From assembly GCF_000513855.1 (NCBI RefSeq), contig NZ_KI911318.1, positions 140,086-204,085 of the forward strand: DNA of 64,000 nucleotides, given 5' to 3'. Below are positions 17,411 to 25,573 of the stretch, in pieces (position 1 is the first letter of the stretch; the number at the start of each line of letters is the position of its first letter). This stretch comes from Desulfurococcus amylolyticus Z-533 (GTDB lineage Archaea; Thermoproteota; Thermoprotei_A; Sulfolobales; Desulfurococcaceae). Under the pieces are notes generated by a model. It did not search any database, was not told the origin of the DNA, and was given only the letters and a program-made list of their open reading frames with translations. The position numbers were made by a program, and so were the translations under genes.

Positions 17411-18655
17411 GTGGTGAAGTGGGATGCAAGAAAAATAATAGAGGATGAGTTAAACAAGCAATCAATCTTTAAGAATCGTGAAAGCCTTATGCCGGAATAC
17501 ATACCTGAAGCACTGCCACACCGCGAGAACGAGCTCAAATTATTAGCCTCCTACTTCAGGCATTTAATAGCGAACCCGGGTTCCATGTCTCAGAGAGTAC
17601 TCATAGTAGGTAGAGTTGGAACCGGTAAGACGACGTTAATGAGGACCTTTGCCACTAATTTAACGAGCATAGCAAGGGAGAAGGGCTTATCATTCGATTA
17701 TATTCATGTCAACTGCTATAGGAATAGGAGCTTGTTCAGTATAGTGAGGGATATAGCCTTGCAACTAGGCCTCTCAGTACCACATAGGGGATTATCATCG
17801 AAGGAGATAATGGATGCTGTTATCTCGTTCCTGGATGAGGACGATCGGTATACTTTAATAGTATTCGACGACTTTCACTACTTCGTGAATATAGCTGGTA
17901 AGGAAGCGATATACTTTATTACAAGGGCATACGAAGCCTTCCATGAGTCAAAGCGGTTGAACATGGTCTTCGTGTCAACCGATACAAATATAATAGGGGT
18001 CTTCGACCCTGTCACCGAGTCGTATCTGAATAGATATATTATAAAACTACAGCCATACACCTCCAGTCAGTTACTTGATATATTGAGGTATAGGGCTAGC
18101 CTGGCCTTCCATGAGGATGCATATGATGAGAAATTACTGGAGCTTATCGCTGAATATGAAGGGGTAGACAGGAGCGGCGAGGGTAATGCACGCCACGCCT
18201 TGACAATACTACTTACAGCTGGAGATATAGCTGAGAAAGAAGGAGCTGGGAGAATCAGCATAGAGCACGTCAGGAAAGCTATAACGATCCATGATAGAAG
18301 CAAGGAAATAGAGAGGATTAACGATGTATTAAAATACAGCTCCCTTCACGAGCTATTATTACTACTAAGCATAATACGCCTCCTACGCAAGAAAAACGAT
18401 AAAGAAGTGGAAATGGGGGAGGTCGAAGACGAATACAGGCTACTCTGCAATATACACGGAGAAATACCGCGCTCTCATACACAGCTATACGAGTACACCA
18501 GAAACCTAAGTAAGACCGGCGTCATCAACGCTGTCACTAAGAACATGGGTAACCGTGGTCGAACAACCCTCATATCCATACCTTATGGACCACTAGAAGA
18601 ACTAGAGAAATACATCACTGCACTAGTAACGAAGAAGAGTGAGATAGAGTACTAG
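17411..18655 (+). CDS. cdc6: Replication initiator Orc1/Cdc6
   Basis: This AAA+ initiator binds origin sequences and loads MCM. Walker A is GRVGTGKTTLMR (about residues 67-78). Walker B reads TLIVFDDFHYF, with the usual second acidic residue position shifted to a DD pair. Sensor region VSTDTNIIGVFD is followed by the lid and a C-terminal winged helix (RSHTQLYEYTRNLSKTG). At 414 aa it is normal. The start is GTG at 17411 or 17414. Only the THUMP gene lies between it and the 16.7-16.9 kb gap, where an origin might be sought. Confidence 0.92.
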   Translation: MVKWDARKIIEDELNKQSIFKNRESLMPEYIPEALPHRENELKLLASYFRHLIANPGSMSQRVLIVGRVGTGKTTLMRTFATNLTSIAREKGLSFDYIHVNCYRNRSLFSIVRDIALQLGLSVPHRGLSSKEIMDAVISFLDEDDRYTLIVFDDFHYFVNIAGKEAIYFITRAYEAFHESKRLNMVFVSTDTNIIGVFDPVTESYLNRYIIKLQPYTSSQLLDILRYRASLAFHEDAYDEKLLELIAEYEGVDRSGEGNARHALTILLTAGDIAEKEGAGRISIEHVRKAITIHDRSKEIERINDVLKYSSLHELLLLLSIIRLLRKKNDKEVEMGEVEDEYRLLCNIHGEIPRSHTQLYEYTRNLSKTGVINAVTKNMGNRGRTTLISIPYGPLEELEKYITALVTKKSEIEY

Positions 18656-18787
18656 GTGGCTTGCCCAATAACTGGTGAGTAGAGTTCTTTTATGGATCAG
18701 TAAACCAATAACATCTATTAGTGATGTAGATGGCTTGCGTGGAGAAACCAATTATTATGTAGTGGGGTATATCTCAGGCGCCATATA

Positions 18788-19166
18788 ATGATTAAAGGTA
18801 GGTTTGTCGAGCACACCCCCGCTGGTAAAAGAGGTCCACAATCAGGCTTGGTTGTGTTATCCCGAGATATAAGGAAGTCTTCATACACGGTGGTGGTAGA
18901 CCAGTAGCCAAGGCCATGATAACCAATGTCGTCTATAAGAGAGTGTGTCAGCTTACAGAGGGGGATGCTTATAGAGGTGATGGATACAGCTCTGTAGAGG
19001 AGCTCCTCAAGGATCTCGAGAAAGTATACAACCGTAAAATAACTCCAAGTGATTTTGTAACAATAATAGAGTTCGAGGTGATCAAGAACCTGTTAGACCT
19101 CAGCATGCGGGACATATACATGGGGCCCAGCCCGGCTGATATAGCTAGCCTGTCACGGGTTCTGAA
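18788..19166 (+). pseudogene. ASCH-domain (PUA-like) protein gene, frameshifted
   Basis: ATG 18788 starts MIKGRFVEHTPAGK, as in archaeal ASCH proteins. The frame is then lost at the run of four A at 18827-18830. One base back, the expected sequence continues as KRSTIRLGCVIPRYKEV, then IHGGGRPVAKAMITN and on through TIIEFEVIKNLLDL. The coding match fades near 19160, exactly where a dispersed repeat begins. A single missing A in the homopolymer explains the break. The domain is a predicted RNA-binding module. This could be a real pseudogene or a base-call error. Confidence 0.7.
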
Positions 19167-19490
19167 TTCTTGTAAATATTTTTGGATGTCTTGGACGTGT
19201 TTTATCTTCTTGGTGTCTTTACTTCTTTTCCTCGATGACTATTACTTTTACTTTTCCCCCGTGTGGTTTCTTCAGCTTCCCCCGGTATTCTCTGGATGGG
19301 TATACGGGGTGTTTACACCTGATTTAACTATCTTCCCTTCACTGCTGGCTGAGGGCTTTACGAGCGTATGCAGGGGTGCCCGGGGTCACCCAAAGCACCT
19401 CCGTTGTGAAGGATGAAGCCGGACGGAGCGGGGGAATAAGAAATAAGGGGTGAAGCAGGCAATTACAGGTATTCACCAGACCCGAACCCT
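19147..19490 (+). repeat. Dispersed repeat, copy 1 (inverted relative to copy 2 at 33660-33887)
   Basis: From AGCCTGTCACGGGTTCTG to CAGACCCGAACCC the sequence matches the reverse complement of 33660-33887. It carries about 116 bp that copy 2 lacks, between the GGGTATACGGGGT and TGAAGCCGGACGGAGCGGGG segments. On the minus strand an open frame reads VNTCNCLLHPLFLIPPLRPA and ends TPAYARKALSQQ. That frame may be the tail of a TnpB-type gene, but the resemblance is weak. Confidence 0.7.
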
Positions 19491-19619
19491 CCATTGCCTT
19501 AACCCTTTCCCCAACCTTCTAAACCACATACCCAGGACTCTGAATCTATCTTCATCGTTTATTCTGCTTAAGTCTAATACATCATCTAATCACTTAAGAA
19601 CAAGAATCAGTATACTGTG

Positions 19620-19689
19620 TTTCCATTTATCAAGTAAATGTCTCATTGAGTCGGTTTGAATCATGAGACATTTACTTGATAAATGGAAA
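19620..19689. repeat. Perfect 26-bp inverted repeat with 18-nt loop
   Basis: Arms at 19620-19645 and 19664-19689 are exact reverse complements (TTTCCATTTATCAAG on the left, CTTGATAAATGGAAA on the right). The loop is TTGAGTCGGTTTGAATCA. It ends six bases from the 3' end of tRNA-Gly. It is far longer than ordinary archaeal terminators. Confidence 0.9.
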
Positions 19690-19694
19690 TTGAG

Positions 19695-19770
19695 TGCGGC
19701 GGCCGGGATTTGAACCCGGGATTTCCGGCGTGGCAGGCCGGCGTCCTAGTCCAGGCTAGACGACCGCCGC
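19695..19770 (-). tRNA. tRNA-Gly (GCC)
   Basis: The acceptor GCGGCGG pairs with CCGCCGC. The anticodon arm CCGGC-CTGCCAC-GCCGG gives GCC. The T arm is CCGGGTTCAAATCCCGG and the discriminator is A at 19695. There is no intron and no CCA. A TATA-like ATATTTAAAAC lies about 40 bp upstream. Confidence 0.95.
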
Positions 19771-19988
19771 AACCAATAATCTCTTAGAGTCATGGATGGG
19801 TTTTAAATATTTCCCAGTCATCATCCCTAGCTCTCAATCCTTATTTACCAGGTACCAAGAGATAATTGTAGATAGAGTTCGTTCCAGGATAATGTAGCTT
19901 AGTAGAGATCTCTGTTCCCTAATGGTGGATGAGGAGGCCAGAGTCATAAATCATAGTAGGTCGAGATCTTAATAATTATTTCTACTCT

Positions 19989-20279
19989 TTAAAGGATCCT
20001 TAAGCAGTTTCTCAGTGTTTTTCTAATGATCCATTTCTTATTTAGTGATCCATAGAGTTTCAGCGATGCCTCCCTTATACTACCGTGCTTTATAACTGCA
20101 TCTATGATCCTGAGCTCGTCTTCGCTCAATTCTTTTTCAAGGAACCGAGGAAGTCCTCGAGATCTTTATCCGGTAGGCGGAGTACTTTATCGGCTTCTTG
20201 GATGGGAGGGGGGTCTGGTACAGAGATTCAGCTCCCTAACTCTCTTTATTGCTTCTTTCAAAGAAAATTCGCTCACCAT
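19989..20279 (-). pseudogene. Small HTH-like gene broken by two frameshifts
   Basis: ATG 20279 begins MVSEFSLKEAIKRVRELN. After CTRPPSHP the frame must shift to continue as EADKVLRLPDKDLEDFLGS, then shift again to give LEKELSEDELRIIDAVIKHG and SIREASLKLYGSLN, ending at TAA 19989. The last part resembles a helix-turn-helix. All three pieces are plausible protein, so a roughly 95-aa gene has decayed. No family is recognised. Confidence 0.55.
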
Positions 20280-20319
20280 ATGTTACACCAAAAAGAAGTA
20301 GGTTAAAGGTATAAATAAT

Positions 20320-20522
20320 TTATTGCTCCCCATAGTATCTTATGGCTCCAGCTGGGCAAATTCTTTGACATCCCCTACAAAGCTCGGCACAGTTATCTGG
20401 GTTTACCACCATGGCTTTTCACTCACGCCTATGCTGTATACTTTGTGGAGGCAGAAGTTGTAGCAGATTAGGCAGCCAGTGCACTTCTCGTAGTCTATTA
20501 TAGGGTACCGGTTCTTAGCCAT
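20320..20522 (-). pseudogene. Small 2[4Fe-4S] ferredoxin-like protein, frameshifted
   Basis: ATG 20522 starts MAKNRYPIIDYEKCTGCLIC and carries one cluster motif (CTGCLICYNFC). The frame stops after SEKPWW. One base over, it continues VVNPDNCAELCRGCQRICPA with the second motif (CAELCRGCQRIC) to TAA at 20320. Joined, it is a 66-68 aa ferredoxin-like protein with 8 cluster cysteines. It lies between another pseudogene and the ABC operon, in a patch of decay. Confidence 0.7.
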
Positions 20523-20626
20523 AGTGATTTTCAGCCCAACCTAGTCTTGAAGCGCTTTGATTGCATAAAGTTATATCTTAATTAGATCACCAGCATATGG
20601 ATTATCTTATTACAACTGAAAAGTTT

Positions 20627-20651
20627 ACCCTTCTGAATAGGGAGGAAGTCA
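20627..20651 (+). mobile_element. IS605-type end-like hairpin remnant
   Basis: CCCTTCTGAATAGGGAGGAAGTCA has a short CCCT/AGGG hairpin followed by GGAGGAAGTCA, the layout seen at the ends of archaeal IS200/IS605 (TnpB) elements. No transposase is adjacent. The call is from memory of such ends and is tentative. Confidence 0.3.
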
Positions 20652-20681
20652 AAAGCGAGAGTCATGTCGCGGGGAAGAAGG

Positions 20682-21440
20682 TTAGACAAGCGGTATGACT
20701 GCCTTTAAATCCTTGTTGATCATTACTTTGACCCCGTATACCTTCTCGATGATCTCTTCGTTTAGAACTTTATCTGGTTCTCCTACAGCGTAGACTCTTC
20801 CATTCTTTAAAATAATGACTTTGTCTGAGAATCTGTATGCTTGCGTAAGGTCGTGAAGAGACATCATCACTGTGAGCCTCCTGTCTACGCTGAGGCTCTT
20901 GATGAGATTCAGGATCTCTATCTGAAACAATAGATCTAGATTCGATGTGGGCTCATCTAGTAGCAACACCTTTGGTTCTGCCGCCAATGCTCTCGCGATC
21001 AAGACTCTCTGGAACTCTCCACTACTCAGCTCTGTTAAATCCCTTTCTGCTAAGCTGTCGGCTCTTACTGCACTAAGCGCGCTTATCGAGATCTCGAGGT
21101 CTCTCCTGGTTGGTGCAAAGTCTATGTGTGGCCTCCTCCCGGTTAAAACGAAGTCTATGACTTTGACGCCGGGTGCTACATACGTTAACTGTGTTACTAG
21201 GGAGATCTTTTTTGCAACTTCCCTCCTAGGGATCGTGAGAACGTTTTTCATATCTATGTAGACAGATCCCTTCGTGGGTCTTAGGATACCGTCTACTGTT
21301 TTCAGAAGAGTTGTTTTTCCCGAACCATTTGGTCCTACAACGGCTACAACCTCCCCTTCGTATATATCGATGGAGATATCTTGCAGAGCCCTGATACAAT
21401 TGTATCTTACATCTACGTTGGCCACTCTTATAACAACCAT
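20682..21440 (-). CDS. ABC transporter ATP-binding protein (FecE/BtuD type)
   Basis: This is the 252-aa ATPase of a FecBCD-type importer. Walker A is VGPNGSGKTTLLK, the signature is LSSGEFQRVLIARAL, and Walker B VLLLDEPTSNLD. It lies 2 bp after the permease gene and is the last gene of a four-gene minus-strand operon headed by an FmdE-like gene. Substrates of this family include ferric siderophores, cobalamin, haem and molybdate. Confidence 0.93.
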   Translation of the reverse strand: MVVIRVANVDVRYNCIRALQDISIDIYEGEVVAVVGPNGSGKTTLLKTVDGILRPTKGSVYIDMKNVLTIPRREVAKKISLVTQLTYVAPGVKVIDFVLTGRRPHIDFAPTRRDLEISISALSAVRADSLAERDLTELSSGEFQRVLIARALAAEPKVLLLDEPTSNLDLLFQIEILNLIKSLSVDRRLTVMMSLHDLTQAYRFSDKVIILKNGRVYAVGEPDKVLNEEIIEKVYGVKVMINKDLKAVIPLV

Positions 21441-21442
21441 AT

Positions 21443-22474
21443 TTATCGCCTCTTCAGAAGAAGGTATATGAGTAGCGGTGACCCGATCAGGGATAATGTT
21501 ACACCAACGGGGAGTGTTATCGGGGAGAGTATAAATCTGCCAATACTGTCAGCAGCTACGAGGAGGATTGCTGCTACAATCATAGATTCTGGGATCAGGT
21601 ACCTGTGGTTGTTTCCGACAACGAGTCTCGCTATATGTGGTGAAATCAGGCAGAGAAAGGCTATTACGCCAGAGAATGCGGTTACAATTGAGGCCCCTAT
21701 CGCCGCCACTATCGAGGCCTCTAATCTAACTCTCTTAGCGTTTACACCGCTGGCATAGGCAACATCGTCTCCGAGACCCATGAGATCGAAGTCTAGTGCT
21801 CTGGCAATGAAGTATATTGAGAGCGCAGAGGCAGCAATGGCTATTATCTTCAGCTCCACCCACCCTATTCTACCAACATCACCGAAGCTCCAGAAGACTA
21901 TTAGAGCGACTTGAAGTTCGTTCAACTTGAGGTACTGGATAAGACTTAGCAGTGCCTGGTAAAAGAAATTCATTGCAATAGCTGCTAGAACCAAGGCTCT
22001 CTCGCTCAACCCGGCCCTGTAAGCTAGTAGTAGAACAATGGCTGTTTGAATTAACGCGAAGACAAGTGCGAAGATAGGTATGATGTATGGGTTTGAATAT
22101 GTGAGAATGACCCCTCTCACAGAGCCTTCTAGACCTGTTAGTAAGACAACTGCTACCCCAAGCGCTGCAGCACTAGATATACCGAGCGTGAAAGGAGATG
22201 CCATAGGGTTTCTTAGCACAGACTGCATCGCGGTACCAGAGGCTCCGAGGATGAACCCTATTAGGATACCGGCTAGAGCTCTTCTCAATCTAATCAGTAG
22301 AATACTTGTCGCGTCTGGTGGTAGATTGCTGTATCCAAGAATGAACTTTAATGTATCCAGGTAAGTAACATTGTATGATCCCACGGAAAGAGAAAAGGGT
22401 AATATGAATATTAATATAGTTGCTGATGCCAGCATGAAGATTTTTCTCGCTTTAAAAAGCTTTTCCACGGTCAT
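21443..22474 (-). CDS. FecCD-family ABC transporter permease
   Basis: This 343-aa integral membrane protein of the BtuC/FecCD family is predicted to have about ten spans. Visible signatures are LRNPMASPFTLGISSAAALG and AFSGVIAFLCLISPHIARL, the classic permease motif contacting the ATPase. It lies 6 bp after the binding-protein gene. It forms the channel for the same substrate as its neighbours. Confidence 0.93.
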   Translation of the reverse strand: MTVEKLFKARKIFMLASATILIFILPFSLSVGSYNVTYLDTLKFILGYSNLPPDATSILLIRLRRALAGILIGFILGASGTAMQSVLRNPMASPFTLGISSAAALGVAVVLLTGLEGSVRGVILTYSNPYIIPIFALVFALIQTAIVLLLAYRAGLSERALVLAAIAMNFFYQALLSLIQYLKLNELQVALIVFWSFGDVGRIGWVELKIIAIAASALSIYFIARALDFDLMGLGDDVAYASGVNAKRVRLEASIVAAIGASIVTAFSGVIAFLCLISPHIARLVVGNNHRYLIPESMIVAAILLVAADSIGRFILSPITLPVGVTLSLIGSPLLIYLLLKRR

Positions 22475-22480
22475 ATGTAT

Positions 22481-23638
22481 TCAGCCACATGGGAATAATT
22501 CGCTGAGGTTCATGAATCCTTTGTATCCACCATCGATAAACCCCTGGTATATTGGTTTACCAACAAACATTGTGAAAATTTCATCGGCCTTTACAACTGG
22601 GTCTATGTCAGCGAATCTATCCGGGTAGAGCACTTTCCCAATGAAGTACGCGTTTGCGAATGCTGTCGCGATATTTGTGTGATAGAAGTTAAATGGTAAG
22701 ACACCATAAACCCTCCCCGTCCTGAACGCGTTTAGGCTACAGTATTGAGACGGATCCTTCCTGTAATCGCTTAGTACGTTGTTCAAGTTATTCTCGTCTA
22801 TGAACACGAAGTCCGGTTGTTGCTGCACTAGATACTCGAAGTTTATTGACATGTAGCCGGCTTTACTGGCGACTGAGTCGACAATGGAGGGTGTGTTTAG
22901 AAGTTGTAGAGGGGCGAATCTGGCCTGTGTCGATGTAAATGGTTGTCCGCCCTTGTACGATATAGCACCTACATACACCTTTGGCCTTGGATCAATACCT
23001 CTAGTCCTGTTGTTTAAGTCGCTCACTATTTGATCAATGTAGTTTGCCAGGTTCTCGGCTCTCTCCTCTCTCCCAAGGGCTTTTCCAAGAATCAGTAATG
23101 CGTTTTTAAGAGCTTCTATATCTAAATAGCCTGCGCTCCCGTAATCGATCACTAGGACGCTGGCATTAACCTCTTCGGCTAGTCTATCAGGTGGGTAGAG
23201 TTGCGCATATATCCCCGACATTATTATCAACTGTGGTTTTACAGCCCTGAGTTTCTCTGGGTCTGGAGGATTATTTGGACCCCCGGGTCCTACTACAGGC
23301 AGGTTCTTGAGGGTGTTGTACTGGGCCATTGCGTAATCTTTCCCAGTGGGATCTCGGGTTACCTCAACTTCTTCTACGCCAACAAGGAGATCGGTAGCAT
23401 TCAGGTATACTACTAGCCTCAGAGCTCCTGGGCCTATAGCGACCACTCTGCTTAGATTTGCTGGGATTTTGATTGTTCTATTGGTGACATCTGTGACGAT
23501 GATATATGACGGGGTCTCCTCAACCTTCCCTGTATGCAGGTTTTTATCGTAGAAGAAAGAGTAATAGAGACTGGTAACCACCGCCGCAATAACTATAATC
23601 GCGACCAGGGTTGTCGTGACAACTTTTTTAGTAAGCAT
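22481..23638 (-). CDS. Membrane-anchored periplasmic-type binding protein of FecBCD importer
   Basis: This 385-aa protein has an N-terminal hydrophobic anchor (about residues 8-28) and no lipobox cysteine. A class III substrate-binding fold follows: PANLSRVVAIGPGALR, then PQLIIMSG and a second lobe. The gene overlaps the end of the FmdE-like gene by 11 bp. In the same family MolA binds molybdate or tungstate, and others bind haem, cobalamin or siderophore. The pairing with FmdE makes Mo or W plausible, as an inference. Confidence 0.88.
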   Translation of the reverse strand: MLTKKVVTTTLVAIIVIAAVVTSLYYSFFYDKNLHTGKVEETPSYIIVTDVTNRTIKIPANLSRVVAIGPGALRLVVYLNATDLLVGVEEVEVTRDPTGKDYAMAQYNTLKNLPVVGPGGPNNPPDPEKLRAVKPQLIIMSGIYAQLYPPDRLAEEVNASVLVIDYGSAGYLDIEALKNALLILGKALGREERAENLANYIDQIVSDLNNRTRGIDPRPKVYVGAISYKGGQPFTSTQARFAPLQLLNTPSIVDSVASKAGYMSINFEYLVQQQPDFVFIDENNLNNVLSDYRKDPSQYCSLNAFRTGRVYGVLPFNFYHTNIATAFANAYFIGKVLYPDRFADIDPVVKADEIFTMFVGKPIYQGFIDGGYKGFMNLSELFPCG

Positions 23639-24317
23639 TGGAGACCACCCTGTAGGGGATCCTCATGTGTGATATGCCTCTTCCTATTATAGCTAAGGTC
23701 TCTCCATTTGCGCACTGGATGCACAGGGGTTTTCCATCGATGTAGATAGCCTTGGGCGCCATTATGAGCTCTCCGCATTTAGAGCACCTAATACTCTCGT
23801 ATATCGGAGCCCTCTCCACCTCCTCTATGATTTCAACCTCTTGTATTATGAATTCTTCCTCTGGGATATTGGCCATCTTGTATCCTATTTCACTCCAAAG
23901 CTTGTGTAGTTTCTCGGTTTCTTCTCTACTACCCCTTCTCTCAGTCACCACTTTCTTGAAGAGATCTAATGCTTCTCTAGGGAAGTATTTTTCCCTCAGT
24001 TTCTGAGAGTCCACGTAGACCCTGATACCTTTCTTACTCCCTCTCCTAAACAACGTGAGGGCATTCTTTCCGGCATCGATATATATTAGTGAGTTATTAC
24101 CGAGAGTACAACCAGTAGCTATCTGAACACCATCAGCGAAGCAGTTATTGGCTTCGACGATGGCTATGATATCCTCTCTAATAGTCTCCATTACACCAGC
24201 TTTGTTTATACCAAGCCTGCCCATAGCTATCTCAGAGGCTCTAAGACCTAGAACTAGGAATGGACATACGTGTCCATGAAACTCTTTTGCTTTTTCTATG
24301 AGCTCCTTGCTCACCAT
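23628..24317 (-). CDS. FmdE-like protein (formylmethanofuran dehydrogenase subunit E family) with zinc ribbon
   Basis: The 229-aa protein starts with the FmdE signature EFHGHVCPFLVLGLRAS and continues EANNCFADGVQIATGCTLGN, which carries the conserved cysteines. The C-terminus has a zinc ribbon, CSKCGELIM and CIQCANGE. This organism is not expected to be a methanogen. FmdE homologues elsewhere sit with Mo/W enzymes and metal uptake. ATG 24317 is preferred over GTG 24326 because GGTG lies six bases upstream of it. It heads the ABC importer operon. Confidence 0.87.
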   Translation of the reverse strand: MVSKELIEKAKEFHGHVCPFLVLGLRASEIAMGRLGINKAGVMETIREDIIAIVEANNCFADGVQIATGCTLGNNSLIYIDAGKNALTLFRRGSKKGIRVYVDSQKLREKYFPREALDLFKKVVTERRGSREETEKLHKLWSEIGYKMANIPEEEFIIQEVEIIEEVERAPIYESIRCSKCGELIMAPKAIYIDGKPLCIQCANGETLAIIGRGISHMRIPYRVVSNAY

Positions 24318-24326
24318 AAGGTGCAC

Positions 24327-24792
24327 CTTTTTAAGTTAAATGTGTACCTTCATACTATGATGAAATCTAATCTTTTTAAACTTTCACAGAAGCAAAAACT
24401 CGATGACCTGATTTACAACTAAAAATCCCCCGTCCTTTTAGAGCGGGATGACGAGAGCCTATAAGTTTTCTATTATCGTTCTAAACATTGAGAACAGAGC
24501 TAGCCTGAATGAAGGGATCTCTGATCATCTTAACCGCCCCGTAGACCACAGATGTAAACTCGAATAAATGTAGGAAACCAATAAACCTCCCAGCCTAGAG
24601 CGGGGAGGAGGTCAACTTGGATTTCTGAGACCCGTGGAGCGGTAAGCCCCTGGGCAACCAGGGGTTGAGCCACCGTGGTGAGATTCCGGGAGGAAGCGTG
24701 GTGAATCACCTGTCGTAACTAAAAGTATTTAAAAGCATGCATAAGCCATGGCAGGCAGAAAACGCTAATGGTCTAAGAGATGAGAGGAAACA
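24327..24792. other. Gene-free interval with IS605-like ends and a structured RNA-like segment
   Basis: No supportable coding frame is present. At 24426-24459 CCCCCGTCCTTTTAGAGCGG leads to GGATGACGAGAGC. At 24585-24615 CCTCCCAGCCTAGAGCGGGG leads to AGGAGGTCAACTTGG. Both look like ends of IS200/IS605 elements whose interior is gone. Between 24621 and 24705 lies a hairpin with CCCCTGG, a GCAA tetraloop and CCAGGGG (24647-24664), flanked by further complementary runs. Confidence 0.45.
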
Positions 24793-24867
24793 TGCCGCCG
24801 CCGGGATTTGAACCCGGGTCACGGGCTCGAAAGGCCCGCATACTTGACCGGGCTATACTACGGCGGC
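24793..24867 (-). tRNA. tRNA-Glu (TTC)
   Basis: The acceptor GCCGCCG pairs with CGGCGGC. The anticodon arm CGGGC-CTTTCGA-GCCCG gives TTC. The T arm is CCGGGTTCAAATCCCGG and the discriminator is A. There is no intron and no CCA. It is nearly identical to the tRNA-Asp at 13523-13597. Confidence 0.95.
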
Positions 24868-25109
24868 ACGCATTCATTATAATATCATAGCATTCCTTTT
24901 AAAAGCTTTAGAATTCCAAGCTTGTTCTAGAATGGATCAGTGCGATTTCTCTGTTAGTATCAAACCATTGTCCAGCCCAGCCAGCCTAGCTGAACTTTGA
25001 TATATTTTATTCTTTTCTTCCTTCACCCCGATCTCCTCCATGCATTGATGGGCGGGGTTTCCTTTGGAGCAGGAGGTTTGGGCTACATTCCCTATAGCTC
25101 CCGCCGGGT

Positions 25110-25568
25110 TTAACCTCCTTTAAGAAATAAGGCGAGGTACCCTAGATAAGGTATTTTAACTATATAATCGTTGATGCTTACTACTTTTCCAAGTACCCTA
25201 TTATATGGTATTCCTATGTTGTTTTCGAAATACATAAAGTCCGGTAGTGAATTATTGTCTCCCTTGGTAACATAATAGTATTCTCCATCTCTGATTACTA
25301 CTTTTATTACCCTATGTATTATGAGCTTTCCCCCAGTACTATATATTATCACGTCGCCGGGTCTTATAGCCTCCGGAGTCGCTTTTTGCACGATAACTAT
25401 GTCTCCCTCCCTTAGTGTTGGAAGCATGCTGTATCCTTTTACTACGGCCAGGGGAGAGAAGCCGTTCAGGATTATTGGTAGAGCAACCAAGGCGATCAGG
25501 GTTAAGAGCATTGCTGTGAATACTATTACTGTCGTATAATATAGTATCCTACTATAGCTTAAATTCAT
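25110..25568 (-). CDS. Signal peptidase I, archaeal Sec11 type
   Basis: This 152-aa membrane-bound protease removes Sec signal peptides. After an N-terminal span (residues 9-34) come the catalytic serine in GYSMLPTL, the histidine replacing bacterial lysine in LIIHRVI, and a conserved GDNN aspartate box. The C-terminus carries a second hydrophobic stretch. It lies 5 bp after a zinc-ribbon protein gene. Confidence 0.92.
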   Translation of the reverse strand: MNLSYSRILYYTTVIVFTAMLLTLIALVALPIILNGFSPLAVVKGYSMLPTLREGDIVIVQKATPEAIRPGDVIIYSTGGKLIIHRVIKVVIRDGEYYYVTKGDNNSLPDFMYFENNIGIPYNRVLGKVVSINDYIVKIPYLGYLALFLKGG

Positions 25569-25573
25569 TACTA

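Noticed and set aside
19000..19416. C-terminal half of the 166-aa ORF beginning at 18916
   Set aside because: After about 19166 the frame enters the dispersed repeat and encodes hydrophobic, low-information sequence; only the ASCH part is real.
24930..25109. Minus-strand open stretch reading SCSKGNPAHQCMEEIG and on to EKNKIYQSSA
   Set aside because: No start codon with signals and no recognisable family; possibly a vestige, but not supportable as a gene.
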